In this document: positions 13,171-25,009 of the stretch, piece by piece | Layout: the number at the start of each line of letters is the position of its first letter | Position numbering within the stretch: the first letter of the stretch is position 1 | From: Erpetoichthys calabaricus | Taxonomy: Eukaryota > Chordata > Cladistia > Polypteriformes > Polypteridae | Direction of reading: 5' to 3' | Assembly: GCF_900747795.2 (NCBI RefSeq) | Contig: NC_041394.2 | Coordinates: 339,464,501-339,528,500, forward strand | DNA: 64,000 nucleotides | Program-made: the position numbers and the translations under genes | The notes under the pieces: model-generated | What the model was told of the DNA's origin: nothing | The model's input: the letters and a program-made list of their open reading frames with translations, nothing else | Database searches by the model: none

Positions 13171-13904
13171 TTATTCCTGTGCTTGCGACTTCGCTCTAGC
13201 GTGAATTCTTGAATGTCTCTGAAGATTACTGCTGGTGGTGAATCGTTTGCCACATTCAGAACAGCAGTATGGCCTTTCTCCACTGTGAACTCTTCTGTGT
13301 TTCTTAAGGTGGACGATCCTTGAGAATTCTTTCCCACAGTCCATACAACAATAGGGCTTCTCTCCAGTGTGAATTGTTTGGTGGGCCAGAAGATTGCCTA
13401 TTTGCGAGAATTGCTTGCCACATTCAGTGCAACAATATGGCTTCTCTCCAGTGTGAATTCGGGTGTGTCTCCTAAGGCTGCTATTGCTAACAAATCGTTG
13501 GTCACATTCAGTACAACAATATGGCTTCTGCCCAGAGTGAATTCTTGAGTGGTTATACAGACTGCCCGACTGTGAGAATTGCTTGCCACATTCTGAACAG
13601 GAATATGGCTTCTCTCCACTGTGAATTCTTGTGTGATTTTTAAGCAGGCTACTGCAGAAGAATTGCTTACCACATTCTGTACAGTAATGTGGCTTCTTTC
13701 GTTTACGACTGCCTTGCTCATTATTGTATTTCAGTTTTTGTTTAAACCTTTTCTTCCGCTCGTGAAATACACATGAAGCAGCTGAATTTGTGCTGTGCAC
13801 CTGTCGTTGAACACTCCTTTTATCTCTCCTTGTTAGTTTCACAACAGGCAGAGAACTCCTTTCTAAAGCGGCTGGCGTCAGTGCCTTGGACCCGGATATC
13901 AGAG
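13171..13904 (-). CDS. C2H2 zinc-finger protein, finger exon (gene A, last exon)
   Basis: Last coding exon of a nuclear C2H2 zinc-finger protein, probably a sequence-specific DNA-binding regulator. It starts after a minus-strand acceptor (TTTTTCTTATAG at 13905-13916) and ends at TAA (13171-13173). About 70 basic, Ser/Thr-rich residues lead into six tandem fingers joined by TGEKP or SGEKP linkers, each with CX2C...HX3H intact. Contact residues at helix positions -1, 3 and 6 read C/L/N, Q/S/N, S/S/R, Q/N/A, R/H/K and T/N/R. The exon begins in phase 1, matching the donor of the leader exon at 22458; the joined coding length is 1116 nt (371 residues). The open frame continues about 46 nt into the intron, so the upstream Met there is not the start. 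The target and regulated genes are unknown. Confidence 0.9.
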
Positions 13905-13989
13905 CTATAAGAAAAACACAAAATATAATGTTGAGATATCGGTAAAACACAATATAACATATACCAAGAAATAACTGCTATATATGAAA

Positions 13990-14290
13990 TACTAGCCATC
14001 CCCCTGCGGCTTTGCCCGCGTAGAAGTGAAACAGGACAGTGAGGAGGGGCCTGCCCGGCTTACTACTAACAACGTATTTCCGCCTCCCCTCGGCCCGCAG
14101 CCTCTGCAGTTCCGATATATTCACGCTAATCCGAGACAAACAAACCATGATTCTTAGCGCAATGAGAGAAGTCGCAAAATTAACTGGAATGTTCAAGCAA
14201 ATTATAGAAAAAAAACCAATCTAAATCCGTGAAGTAGGTCTCTCGTGAAAAAGAGGACAGACATACAGACAGAGACATTGAATTATAATT
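13990..14290 (+). repeat. Short interspersed repeat, possibly RTE-tailed SINE
   Basis: Begins TACTAGCCATCCCCCTGCGG and ends AAGTAGGTCTCTCGTGAAAA then ACAGACATACAGACAG before an AT-rich run. The second half recurs at 23380-23500. The 'AGTAGTTCTC...GACAGACAGAC' ending resembles tails of RTE-type retroelements. The class is inferred. Confidence 0.55.
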
Positions 14291-14394
14291 ATATAATTAT
14301 AATATATAATTATTATATAAAGAGAGAGAGGGAGGGATAACACTCAGGTAAAGACATACAAAATGCAGATGTTTGGATGGATATGTCTGACATA

Positions 14395-15902
14395 CTGTGG
14401 GTATAGAAGAGAATCCCACCCTTCAGAATATTCCCATTTTTTTTTGCTTCACCACCTTAAATGAAAACACACAAACCAATATTTTTTCCATCTTTACTTA
14501 CTCAATGCAATCTATAATATCCAAATGAAGATATCACAGCTATAGTTTAGAATTATAAAAAATAAAAAACAAGAAATCCTGAGATGAATTAAGGACCCCC
14601 CCACCCAAACTCCATCAGGTGTAAGTGCCCACCATTTCCATTGCAGACCACGGTTACTGGCGTCCTTCCACCTGTGATCAATTGTAATCTGTGTGATTAG
14701 TGAAGCTGTTCCTGGAGCATTCATTCCCTTGCTTGGTAGTGCAACTGACAGCAAACAACTGACTAGGGGTGGCAAGCCACCTTCAAAAGATCTCAGGGAT
14801 AGTGTTGTGGACAGTCAAAAGGCAGGAGATGGAGACAAACAATCTCAAAGGTTTTATCAATCCCAAGGAGCACAGTAAAGTCCATCATAAAGAAGTGGCA
14901 AGTGTTTGGTACTATTAGGACCCTCACTGGATTTGGCTGTCCCTCCAAACTGGATGGAAGAGCAAGGAAGAAACTGGTAAGAGAGGCTACCAGGAGGCCA
15001 ATGGCCACTTTGAAGGAGTTACAGGATTTGATGGCAAAGAGTGGTCATTGTGTGCATGTGACAACAATTTCACAAGCGCTCCACAATTGTGGCTGGTTCA
15101 GGAAGGTCGCAAGGAAAAAGCCACTTCTCAAGAAAGGCCACATTAAGGCTCGTTTGAGCTTTGCCAGAATACACCTTGAAGATTCTGATGCCAAGTGGAA
15201 AAAGGTCTTATGGTCAAATGAGGCCAAAATCAAACTATTTGGCCTCGATACCAAACGGTACACCAATGCAGCTCACCATCTACAACACACCATATCTACA
15301 GTAAAGCATGGAGGGGGCAGCATCTTGTTGTGGGGGTGTTTCTCTGCCACAGGGGCTCTCATTAGGGTAGAAGGAAAAATGGATGGGGCCAAATACCATT
15401 AATGTTTTGAGGAAAACCTGCTACCCTCTGCCAGAAAGTTGAGGAATGTTCACCTGTCAACATGACAATGACCCGAAGCACACAGCAAAATTGACCGCAC
15501 AGTCAGAGCCCAGACCTAAAATCACACTGAAAATCTGTGGAAAGATTTGAAGATAACAGTCCACCAACGCTCACCATCCAATGTGACCGAACTTGAACAG
15601 TTCTGTAAAGAAGAGTGGGGGGGGGCAAATATTGAGTGGGCTCAATCTAGATGTGCAAAGCTGAGTGAGAAGAATCCCAACAGACAAGGCTGTCATTAAA
15701 GGAAAAGATGGGTCAACAAAATGACATTGACATTGGGGGGTGATCCTTTATTAATCTCATTATGTCTTGGTTTTGATTTTTTTTTATTCTTCTGAACTGT
15801 AGCTGGAAAAAATACTGGTTTGTGTTTTTTCATTTAAAGCTGTAAAGAAAAAAAAAAAAAAAAGAATATTTCGAAGGGGGGGATTCTTTTCTATACCCTC
15901 TG
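14395..15902 (+). mobile_element. Tc1-like DNA transposon, nearly full length, inactive
   Basis: Inverted termini (GGGTATAGAAGAGAATCCC on the left, complement of GGGTATAGAAAAGAATCC on the right) are bounded by TA at 14393-14394 and 15903-15904. A 166-codon frame at 14902-15402 encodes the middle of a Tc1 transposase: [17 protein letters not shown] (HTH region), [29 protein letters not shown] and [18 protein letters not shown]. The first catalytic Asp of the DDE triad (normally LWSDE) is Asn at residue 106. The second block (HDNDPKHT, near 15460) and the Glu block (near 15520) survive in other frames. It lies in the intron of gene A. Confidence 0.9.
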
Positions 15903-16121
15903 TATATTGCTCACAACATGGAAAACTTTTGTAAGAGTAGAATTTGAACCCTGGTCCAGTGTGCTCCTAGCATGTGTCTGAGTCTCATATCCTTCTGAGC
16001 TAATGCCTAAAAGCTGATACTGTTATTTTATTATTCACTGATAAGTTCACTTCTTGTTATTTTATATAACTCTTAAGAGAAAATGTTATATTTTAAGGTA
16101 CAGTATAATCATTTTTCTATT

Positions 16122-16986
16122 CAGTAATCCCTCTGGAACGTAACCCCTGCGATAGGTGAAAATCCGCGAAGTAGCAACCTATATTTATTTTATTATTTAT
16201 ACATATTTTAAGGCTTTATAAACCCTTCCCACACTCTTATAAACCTTTCTCACTCTCTTGTTAACCTTTCCCACACTCTTATAAACACTTCCTATGCTCT
16301 TAAACATTGCAGACCAACACTGCTGACCAACACTGCACACAGCGATCAGACGTCGATGTGTCTGCACTCGCTTTGTGAAGGGGGGCAGCTGAACTCACGC
16401 TGAGCAGAAATGGACTTTGTGCTGCTTCTGCCAAAATGCCTGCTTGTCGCTCTGCGCGTTCAGAAGGATGAGGAGGAGTGGGGGGTGTGAGGGCTGAACG
16501 CACATTCGCTCAAACCCCCCTCCCCGGAGGTGGAGTACGCTCCTGCCACTTTGCATTGTCAAGGGGGTGGGGAGCTGAATGAACGCTAAGGAGAAGTGGA
16601 CTTTGTGCTGCTTGTCGCTCTGCCTGTCAATAATTTAAAAGCATGTACATCACCAATTTTCCTGTCTCACTGTCTTGTCTTGCGTGAAGTTAAAATGTTT
16701 TATAATAGTAAGATGTTACTCATATCCTTAGCCCGACATCCACATATCATATGTGTTAAAGTGTGTTTTATAAGTTTACATGTGTTTAAAGCATGTGGGA
16801 TGGGTATTTGAAGGCTTAAACTATAAAAATGTTTATTTATATGGTCTTTCTATATCGCGGATTTTCTCCTGTTGCTGATGGGTCTGGAACATAACTTCCG
16901 CGATAGGCGGGCAATCACTTGTATTTAAAAACCTGCAAAGTCGTGAATCCGCAAAAAGTGAACCGCAAAGTAGCGAGGGATTACTG
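16122..16986. mobile_element. Tigger/pogo-like non-autonomous element
   Basis: Ends CAGTAATCCCTC and, inverted, GTAGCGAGGGATTACTG. The inner terminal sequence (CGCGAAGTAGC, GCAAAGTAGCGAGG) matches the family of the element at 61193-63697. TA follows on the right; on the left the TA reads TT. The related repeat at 33768-33990 lacks this insert and shows the unoccupied TA. No transposase is encoded. Confidence 0.75.
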
Positions 16987-17029
16987 TATTTTGCTTAGTA
17001 CTAAGGTTCCCCAGCTGGATTACAAATTT

Positions 17030-18935
17030 AGATAGATAGATACTTTATTAATCCCAAGGGGAAATTCACATACTCCAGCAGCACCTTACTGATAAAGAAA
17101 ATATTAAAGAGTGATAACAATGCAGGTATAACAGACAGTAACTTTGAATAATATTAACGTTTACCCCCACCCCGAGTGGAATTGAAGAGTCTCATAGTGT
17201 GGCGGAGGAATGATCTCCTCAATCTGTCAGTGGAGCAAGACAGTGACAGCAGTCTGTCGCTGAAGCTGCTCCTCTGTCTGTAGATGATACTGTTTAATGG
17301 ATGCAGTGGATTCTCCATGATTGACATGAGCCTGCTCAGCACCCATCGCTCCACCACAGATGTCAAACTGTCCAGCTCCGTGCCTACAATAGAGCCTGCC
17401 TTCATCATTAGTTTGTCCAGGTGTGAGGTGTCCCTCTTCTTTATGCTGCCTCCCCAGCACACCACCGCATAGAAGAGGGCGCTCGCCACAACCGTCTGAT
17501 AGAACATCTGCAGTATCTTATTGCAGATGTTGAAGGACGCCAGGCGTCTAAGGAAGTATAGTCGACTCTGTCCTTTCTTACACAGAGCATCAGTATTGGC
17601 AGTCCACTCCAATTTATCATCCAGCTGCACTCCCAGGTATTTATAGGTCTGCACCCTCTGCACACAGTCACCTCCGATGATCACAGGGTCCATGAGGGGC
17701 CTAGACCTCCTAAAATCCACCACCAGCTCCTTGGTTTGGCTGGTGTTCAGGTGTAGGTGGTTTGAGTTGCACCATTTAACAAAGTCCTTGATGAGGTTCC
17801 TATACTCCTCCTCCTGCCCACTCCTGATGCAGCCCATGACAGCAGTGTCGTCAGCAAACTTTTACACGTGGCCGAGTTGTATTGAAAGTCCGATGTATAT
17901 AGGCTGAACAGGACCGGAGAAAGTACAGTCCCCTGTGGCGCTCCTGTGTTGCTGACCACAATGTCAGACCTGCAGTTCCCAAGACACACATACTGAGGTC
18001 TGTCTGTAAGATAGTCGACGATGGCGATACTCCATCTGGACCCACTGCTTTGCTGACATGAAGTCTCCTCAATACTCTGCTTACCTGGGCTGCTGTAATT
18101 GTGGGTGGGGGGGGAACTCTCCCCTATGCTGGTATCAGCAGACGGATGGGTGGAGGGTGCAGTACTCCGAGGTGAGAGTGGGTTAGGGTGGTCAAACCTG
18201 TTAAATAAGTTGTTCATTTGGTTTGCTCTGTCCATGTCTCTGTCGATGGTGGCACCCCGCTTTGAGCTGAAGCCAGTGATGACCTTCATCCCATCCCACA
18301 CTTCCTTCATGCTGTTATTCTGCAACTTCTGTTCCAGCTTTCTCCTGTACTGCTCCTTCGCCGCCCTGAGCTGGACTCGGAGTTCCTTCTGCACGCGCTT
18401 GAGCTCATGCTGATCACCACCTTTAAAAGCCCTTTTCTTCTGGTTCAAAAGGCCCTTGATGTCACTTGTAATCCATGGCTTGTTGTTAGCATAGCAGCGT
18501 ACTGTACATACTGGAACTACAATGTCCATACAGAAGTTGATGTAGGCAGTAGTGCAGTCAACAACCTCCACAATGCTCTCAGTATGTGATCCCTGCAGGA
18601 TATCCCAGTCCGTAATTCCAAAGCAGTCTCCGCCTCAGGGGACCACTTCCTGAATGAGCATGTGGTTGTAGGTAGGACCCTCACTCTTGGTTTGTAGTGA
18701 GGCTGAAGCAGAACCAGGTTATGATCTGCTTTACTAAGCGTAGGCAGCAGGGTGGCGCAGTATGCGTCTTTGACCTACTGTATGCAAACGTTAACAGTCC
18801 TATTTCCCTTGGTGTTAAAATCCAAATACTGGGAGAAGGCAGGTAATGTTTTGTCCAGCGTCACATGGTTAAAGTCTCCAGCGATTAGCACAAGCGCCCC
18901 AGGGTGCTGCGTTTGTAGTTTAAGCGAGATCACTG
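17030..18935 (-). mobile_element. LINE with (TATC)n tail; endonuclease end, RT and 3' UTR
   Basis: On the minus strand the 3' half of an APE-type endonuclease (LVLIAGDFNH, near 18870) is followed by a linker rich in KKRAFKGGDQHELKRVQKEL, and a reverse transcriptase with APQGTVLSPVLFSLYT and then YKYLGVQLDDKLEW, ending SFLRHTMRLFNS. The element ends ATTAATAAAGTATCTATC, the TATC-tailed terminus common in fish LINEs. Several frameshifts break it. I do not fix the clade (Rex/I/Nimb-like). A fragment of the same tail lies at 22916-22957. Confidence 0.88.
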
Positions 18936-19844
18936 TTCTACAAACCATAAGAAACAGGATAAATGTGAAAAAACTGTCACGTCTCTTAAGAAAAGAGTAA
19001 TAATAATACATTTAAAAAGTCACGCACACCCTAAGATATCAGGACTATCAATCCACCTAGTGGACGGGGTTACATTGTGGTCATTTAAGGTATCAACGTT
19101 TGTCATGTCCCGTTAGCAACTGGGTGTAACCAATCATGTTAAAAGTTTTCTGATCATGTAATGAATTCCTTTTTTTCCAGTAGTGACCTATTAAATGAAT
19201 TGTATAAATATAGCGCAGAAGACACTTTATTTTTCCTTGCAACACTTGTTATTAAGATATGCTGTTGCCTCTTGCAAGATTTAGATAAGGAATGATGATT
19301 GATTCTTTCTCCTGCCTGTGTTTTATTGCTTAAATTTATTGCTGTTTCAAATTATTTTCTTCCGCACTTTGCAAAAGAAGACTCTCAACATCACAATAAA
19401 TATAAGAAACTGGCTATGTCCTCACACTTAGTCACAAATACCCCAGTCAGCACAGAGTGGTCCTTCTCAATTCAAACTAAACACTTATCAGACTGCTCCA
19501 CTTGTCAATCCTCTTTATCCCTGTCACTCAGATATAGCATACACACTCACTAGATTCACACTAACGACCCTATGGAGCTTCCTTGCACTTCACTGAGGGA
19601 GCTGCTAATTTTGGATTACTCGAGTCAACACATAGGGGCAATAATTTGTGCACAATTAATAATTAATACATTTGTTGCTTGTTAAAAATAATTTTTAGTT
19701 TGAAAAGTACAAATATATCAGATCTACTAAAGCTGTTAGAATACTCCATTTTACAACAGTATTGATTTTTGACCATATTCCTCACTGCTACTGCCATAAT
19801 CAACAGAACCATTCCCACTTACACAAAATAATGTTTTAGCAAAT

Positions 19845-19848
<4 letters not shown>

Positions 19849-19899
<51 letters not shown>
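19849..19899. repeat. (AT)n microsatellite
   Basis: About 50 bp of uninterrupted AT alternation next to a Tc1 element. Confidence 0.97.
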
Positions 19900-19900
<1 letters not shown>

Positions 19901-19965
19901 GTTTATAGGTCATAGGTTTATATTGAAAAACTGGTTTATATCAATGTAGTTTTCTATAGGATATA

Positions 19966-21572
19966 TAAGTAAGAAAGTATTCACAGCGCATCACTTTTTC
20001 CACATTTTGTTGTTACAGCCTTATTCCAAAATGGATTAAATTCATTTTTTTCCTCAGAATTCTACACACAACACCCCATAATTACAACGTAAAAAAAAGT
20101 TTACTTGTGATTTTTACAAATTTATTAAAAATAAAAAAATTGAGAAAGCACATGTACATAAGTATTCACACCCTTTGCCATGAAGCACAAAATTCAGCTC
20201 AGGTGCATCCTGTTTCCCCTGATCATCTTGAGATGTTTCTGCAGCTTAATTGGAGTCCACCTGTGGTAAATTCAGCTGACTGGACATGATTTGGAAAGGC
20301 ACACACCTGTCTGTATAAGGTCCCACAGTTGACAGTTCATGTCAGAGCACAAACCAAGCATGAAGTCAAAGGAATTGTCTGTAGACCTCTGAGACAGGAT
20401 TGTCTCGAGGCACAAATCTGGGGAAGGTTACAGAAAAATTTCTGCTGCTTTGAAGGTCCCAATGAGTACAGTGGCCTCCATCATCTGTAAGTGGAAGAAG
20501 TTCAAAACCACCAGGACTCTTCCTAGAGCTGGCTGGCCATCTAAACTGAGCGATCGGGGGAGAAGGGCCTTAGTCAGGGAGGTGACCGAGAACTCGATCG
20601 TCACTCTGTCAGAGCTCCAGAGGTCCTCTGTGGATAGAGGAGAACCTTCCAGAAGGACAACCATCTCTGCAGCAATCCACCAATCAGGCCTGTATGGTAG
20701 AGTGGCCAGACGGAAGCCACTCCTTAGTAAAAGGCACATGGCAGCCCACCTGGAGTTTGCCAAAAGGCACCTGAAGGACTCTGCTCTGATGGGAAAAAGA
20801 TTGAACTCTTTGGTGTGAATTTCAGGCGTCACGTTTGGAGGAAACCAGGCACCGCTCATCACCAGGCCAATACCATCTCTACAGTGAAGCATGGTGGTGG
20901 CAGCATCATGCTGTGGGGATGTTTTTCAGCAGCAGGGACTGGGAGACTAGTCAGGATAAAGGGAAAGATGACTGCAGCAATGTACAGAGACATCCTGGAT
21001 GAAAACCTGCTCCAGAGCGCTCTTGACCTCAGACTGGTGTGACGGTTTATCTTTCAGCAGGACAATGACCCTAAGCACACAGCCAAGATATCAAAGGAGT
21101 GGCTTCAGGCCAACTCTGTGAATGTCCTTGAGTGGCCAAACCAGAGCCCAGACTTGAATCCGATTGAACATCTCTGTAGAGATCTTAAAATGGCTGTGCA
21201 CCAACGCTTCCCATCCAACCTGATGAAGCTTGAGAGGTGCTGCAAAGAGGAATGGGCGAAACTGGCCAAGGATAGGTGTGCCAAGCTTGTGGCATCATAT
21301 TCAAAAAGACTTGAGGCTGTAATTGCTGCCAAAGGTGCATCGACAAAGTATTGAGCAAAGGCTGTGAATACTTATGTACATGTGATTTCTCAGTTTTTTT
21401 ATTTGTAATAAATTTGCAAAAACCTCAAGTAAACTTTTTTCACGTTGTCATTATGGGGTGTTGTGTGTAGAATTCTGAGGAAAAAAATGAATTTAATCCA
21501 TTTTGGAATAAGGCTGTAACATAACAAAATGTGGAAAAAGTGATGCCCTGTGAATACTTTCCGGATGCACTG
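19966..21572 (+). mobile_element. Tc1-like DNA transposon with long terminal repeats, inactive
   Basis: Long inverted ends of over 150 bp begin near AAAGTATTCACAGCGCATCA and close with its near complement ending GGATGCACTG at 21572. The transposase lies in pieces: MSTVASIICKWKKFKTTRTL (HTH) at 20450-20818, then after a frameshift near 20785 RRHVWRKPGT and [19 protein letters not shown] (20815-21042), then [17 protein letters not shown] with the catalytic Glu region (21118-21354). [12 protein letters not shown] is readable near 21053-21087 in another frame. The outermost part of the left end is eroded. Confidence 0.88.
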
Positions 21573-22457
21573 TGTATATATATAACACCCAAACCCTTAC
21601 AAACCTGTGATCTTCGCTAAGGCCCACCAAGTCCCTATTAACTGCTGTGATGCTTTTTCAGAGAATTTTGGTGGGTTAAGTTTGAAAATGCCACTGTCCA
21701 TTTTTTTCTGACATATTGTAATTATTTCCAGGTGCTATAACTGTGGAAAATGAGTGCCCTTGTGAAATCTCATAATAAGCCTACCACTGCTGTTTGATCT
21801 GATTTTCACCACAGTCGGGGCCTGTTCAACGCCATTCAAATTGTTATTATTTGTTTAAAGCTCTTCACAGAGCACAGGCTCACAGGGCTTACACATTTAT
21901 AGCTATAATGCATTGCCAGTAAATTATTAAACCATAAGCAGACACATTATATTAATCAGAGCAAATACAAAGGTAACCTTAATGTTTAGCATAAACAGAT
22001 CATGATCATGTCCCATATACAAGTGACAGAGGTATGACCGGTTGGCAATGGAGGACAGTAAAAGAAAACTCCAGTTGACAGCTTTAATGGAATAAATAAA
22101 CCTGGGGGTCTGCGGTCAGTATTAAAAGAAAAGTTAGCAGCCCTTATCCCCAGCCAGGTGTTCTCCACTGTGATAAATACATGCAGTCCGATTTAAAACT
22201 GGACTAATATGAGAGCAGAATTTCATTATCAAGTTCCAGGCTCCCAAAATCTCTGGAGCTACTTTAATAAATTTAAACAAGCGATCATGCTGCTCAAGAA
22301 TGACTACATTTACTTGAGTAGTTTACTAAAATTTAAACAACTGTCCTGACTTTTCACCATACATTTTTCAGATGTAAAATATGAGACCCCCTCTTTCAGA
22401 TTCACATCCCCGAAACCTTAAAACATATATATTTTTTTATTTTTATTTTGCACTTAC

Positions 22458-22839
22458 TTTTCCCAGACTGATTTGAAGGTGACGGCTGATCTACCTGACT
22501 TCGAACAGATGAAATGTCCTCCGTTCTCATTTTGTCGCACTTTAGTGACTCGGACCGCAGCTTGACGTTGTTATGTTTGGGTTTCTCAATGCTGACAGAC
22601 GTTTCCTCGGCCTCTTCTTTAATGTCCACAGTCCCCTGCTCATAATCCTCATGTTTAATGCTGAGACTTTCCTGTTCGGAGTGGTCAGACTCCCACTCAC
22701 AGTCCTCTTCCTTAATCGTTACAGTCATGATCTCCATGGTGTTTGTGTCACACATGTCCTCTTTCATATCCATCCCAATGCTGCGGTAAGTGGCAGCTGC
22801 TTCTTCCCTGCTGTTGAAAAGAACAGGATTGAATTCCAT
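22458..22839 (-). CDS. Zinc-finger protein leader exon (gene A, first coding exon)
   Basis: N-terminal exon of the gene A zinc-finger protein. The ATG (22839) is preceded by an acceptor (GTGTTTAG at 22846-22853, exon from 22845), so a non-coding exon lies upstream. The exon ends at 22458 before GTAAGTGC in phase 1, matching the finger exon at 13904 across an 8.5 kb intron. The 127-residue leader is acidic and carries three evenly placed I-K-x-E motifs (IKEE 42-45, IKHE 61-64, IKEE 73-76) plus MKED 25-28. These fit the SUMO-acceptor consensus, which in other zinc-finger repressors recruits corepressors; that role here is inferred. There is no KRAB, SCAN or BTB signature. Reading on past the donor gives a false 145-residue protein ending KVSGM. 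It is a paralogue of the leader at 47555. Confidence 0.88.
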
Positions 22840-22915
22840 AGTGATCTAAACACATTTGAAATTCACTTTACTGTAGACTCCCTGCTAAGGTTTATGCAAA
22901 ATCAGACTGTCTAGA

Positions 22916-22957
22916 TAGATAGATAGATACTTTATTAATCCCAAGGGGAAATTCACA
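22916..22957 (-). mobile_element. 43-bp LINE tail-only insertion
   Basis: Only the last part of the TATC-tailed LINE is present (TACTTTATTAATCCCAAGG as read on the plus strand). GTCTAGA occurs on both sides (22909-22915 and 22958-22964) and fits a target duplication, although it overlaps the TAGA tail. Confidence 0.75.
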
Positions 22958-22965
22958 GTCTAGAG

Positions 22966-24171
22966 CAGGGGTCTCCCAACACGTCGCTCGCAAGCTATCA
23001 GTAGCTCGCCATCTCTTTCCAAGTAGCTTGCCAAAGGGTTAATGAATCCTACATAAATTTGAAAACTTGATTAGTCAAATTAGGGGTGGGCAATCTTTCC
23101 AAAAAATCTTAACATGATCCACAATCTGAACTGCAATCTGTCTTTTCAATGTGACATACCCTTAAGAGAATATCTGGACTCGCGACTCATCAAGACCTCA
23201 GTAACACTTTATTTTAAATATCAAATAAAGTTGAATTTAATTGTTCTCTCATTGCTAGCAAAGTGGAGTTAAGGACCACACCCTGAAGCTGGTGAGCGAG
23301 TGAGGAAGGCCCCTCCCCTTGGCCTGCTACCTTTTTCTCGGATTTGCGCAAATAAATCGGTACTGCAAGCGAACTATGATACATAGAAAAATCAACGGGA
23401 ATGTTCAAGCAAAGTATAGTAAAAAAAAAACAATCTAAATCTGTTAAGTAGTTCTCGCATTTAAAGCAGACATACAGACAGACATTGGATTTTCTATATT
23501 ATATATTAATAAACCTTCAAAATAATGTGCAGTTAAAGTCTCAGCAGCATTCTCAGCATTTCTGGAGCTCACTAGAGCCAGATAACTATAAGAATCTTCA
23601 CCAAGCAGCTCTGAAAATGTCTGCTTTGTTTGGGTCTCCATACCTCTGTTAGTCTGACATGAATGTCATGAAATAAGAAAGTTTCAGAACAAGACTGAGA
23701 GATGAACATTGAAATGACTCCATAAGAGTGAACCTAAGTGGCTCCACTCCACCATACACCTCAGTGCCAGTTATCTGACTAACTAAAAAACACATCACAC
23801 GCGCAACTGGACATGTGAATAAAGTGACACAGTGACATGGAACAAAATGACAAATGAAGAAGTCATATCTGTGGATTTGGAATTGCATTTTGTTTTGACA
23901 GCATTCATGTTTTAATTCAGTAGTGTGAGATAAACTGGAAAATGCATACAGACACAAAATGCACTTGCAGGTGAACTATTTTTTGTGATGTTTTAATGTA
24001 AAATGTGAGTTGTGGACACCAACATTTTGTAAATGTTCAGGAAAAACAAGTGTATTCAGTTTGTTTGGGTTGAAATAAGTGATGAGAATGTTAGAAAACA
24101 TGAGTAGCTCTCGGCCATTTACATTTTATAAAAGTAGCTCTCAGGGGGGAAAAAAAGGGTGGAGACTCCTG
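22966..24171. mobile_element. hAT-like non-autonomous element with perfect 8-bp TSD
   Basis: Starts CAGGGGTCTCCCAACACG and ends GGTGGAGACTCCTG. The target GTCTAGAG is repeated exactly at 22958-22965 and 24172-24179. The subterminal sequences (AGCTATCAGTAGCTCGCC and AAAAGTAGCTCTC) are also inverted relative to each other. No transposase was recognised. An RTE-tail-like repeat lies inside (about 23250-23510). Confidence 0.85.
23250..23510 (+). repeat. RTE-tail-like repeat inside the hAT element
   Basis: TGTTCAAGCAAAGTATAG, then AATCTAAATCTGTTAAGTAG, and GCAGACATACAGACAGACAT match the repeat at 13990-14290. Confidence 0.6.
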
Positions 24172-24179
24172 GTCTAGAG

Positions 24180-25009
24180 GCATCACACTTTACAGAGCTG
24201 ACCATACCTCATTACTGTTCATATCAAATTATCAAGTGTAAAATAAATAATAAATAATAAGGACCACCTCACACAGTTGTGGCCCACCACCATTAACCAT
24301 GTGGCTTACACGTATTGTGTTTAACAGTAAAGGTGCTGAAAGGCAGGCCACTGGATTTATCTGACATATTTAGTTAAGATTTGCTAATTTCGCTTAGTTG
24401 TGGGTCTTTAGTTCAGTATGCGTGCCAGGATTTCAATTTACAGTTAGCTGTACTCAAAGCATAGGAAACCCCCCCCCCCCATCCCAAATGGGACTTCACT
24501 AATTGCCAGATCCCATCTGTCCTTCCATCTTCACAGCAGAACAATCTTAAAGTGTGTGTCAGTATCTTCCTGTATCACAAGCAAAGAAAGCGGACTGTTT
24601 CCTGATGCATTTGTATACATTGTCAGCCCTGCCGTGTCTGTGAAAATATCGTGAGCAAGCCACCTTCCACCATGCTCATCACTCACAATGATTCAATAAA
24701 CAATGGAAACCTGTTAAGAGCAGTCTTTCCTGTATCCTCAGGGAAATTCTCTGGTATATGTCAACCATATATGTGATCTCACCTATGAAGGGGAAACCAG
24801 ACCAGTAATGGTATTGTGACTGCAGCATTTAATTTAAATGACACAAGCTATGGAGGGTGATCAAAGCAGCAAACAATCAGTATGGAGACAGGTTATAAAA
24901 TGATTTCAGTGGCAGCAAACTACGTCGACTGTAGAAAGGTCTGTAGGCGATCAGCAACTGTAAAACCTCACCAGCTGTGCCCACCTCACCTTGCTCCCAC
25001 AGCTTTGCT
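24180..25009. other. No gene recognised
   Basis: AT-rich sequence with a C12-type homopolymer near 24470. No coding, RNA or terminal-repeat signal found. Confidence 0.4.

Larger units (their letters stand above)
15925..19345. repeat. LTR-like repeat, copy A, split by two insertions
   Basis: Fossil of unknown family. Without its two insertions (16122-16986 and 17030-18935) it is about 650 bp and matches copy B at 33760-35450. Parts seen are a CCAAT box (TAACCAATCATG), a TATA-like box (GTATAAATATAGCGC) and a downstream polyadenylation-like region, so a solitary LTR is plausible. No coding sequence and no clear target duplication were found. It looks old, as the two copies differ at many sites. 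Confidence 0.45.

Noticed and set aside
13398-13721. 107-codon minus frame overlapping the gene A fingers
   Set aside because: Shifted frame of the same finger array, with no domain of its own.
13905-13950. Upstream Met extending the gene A finger exon
   Set aside because: The segment is a pyrimidine-rich acceptor region (TTTTTCTTATAG); splicing to the leader exon gives a better gene.
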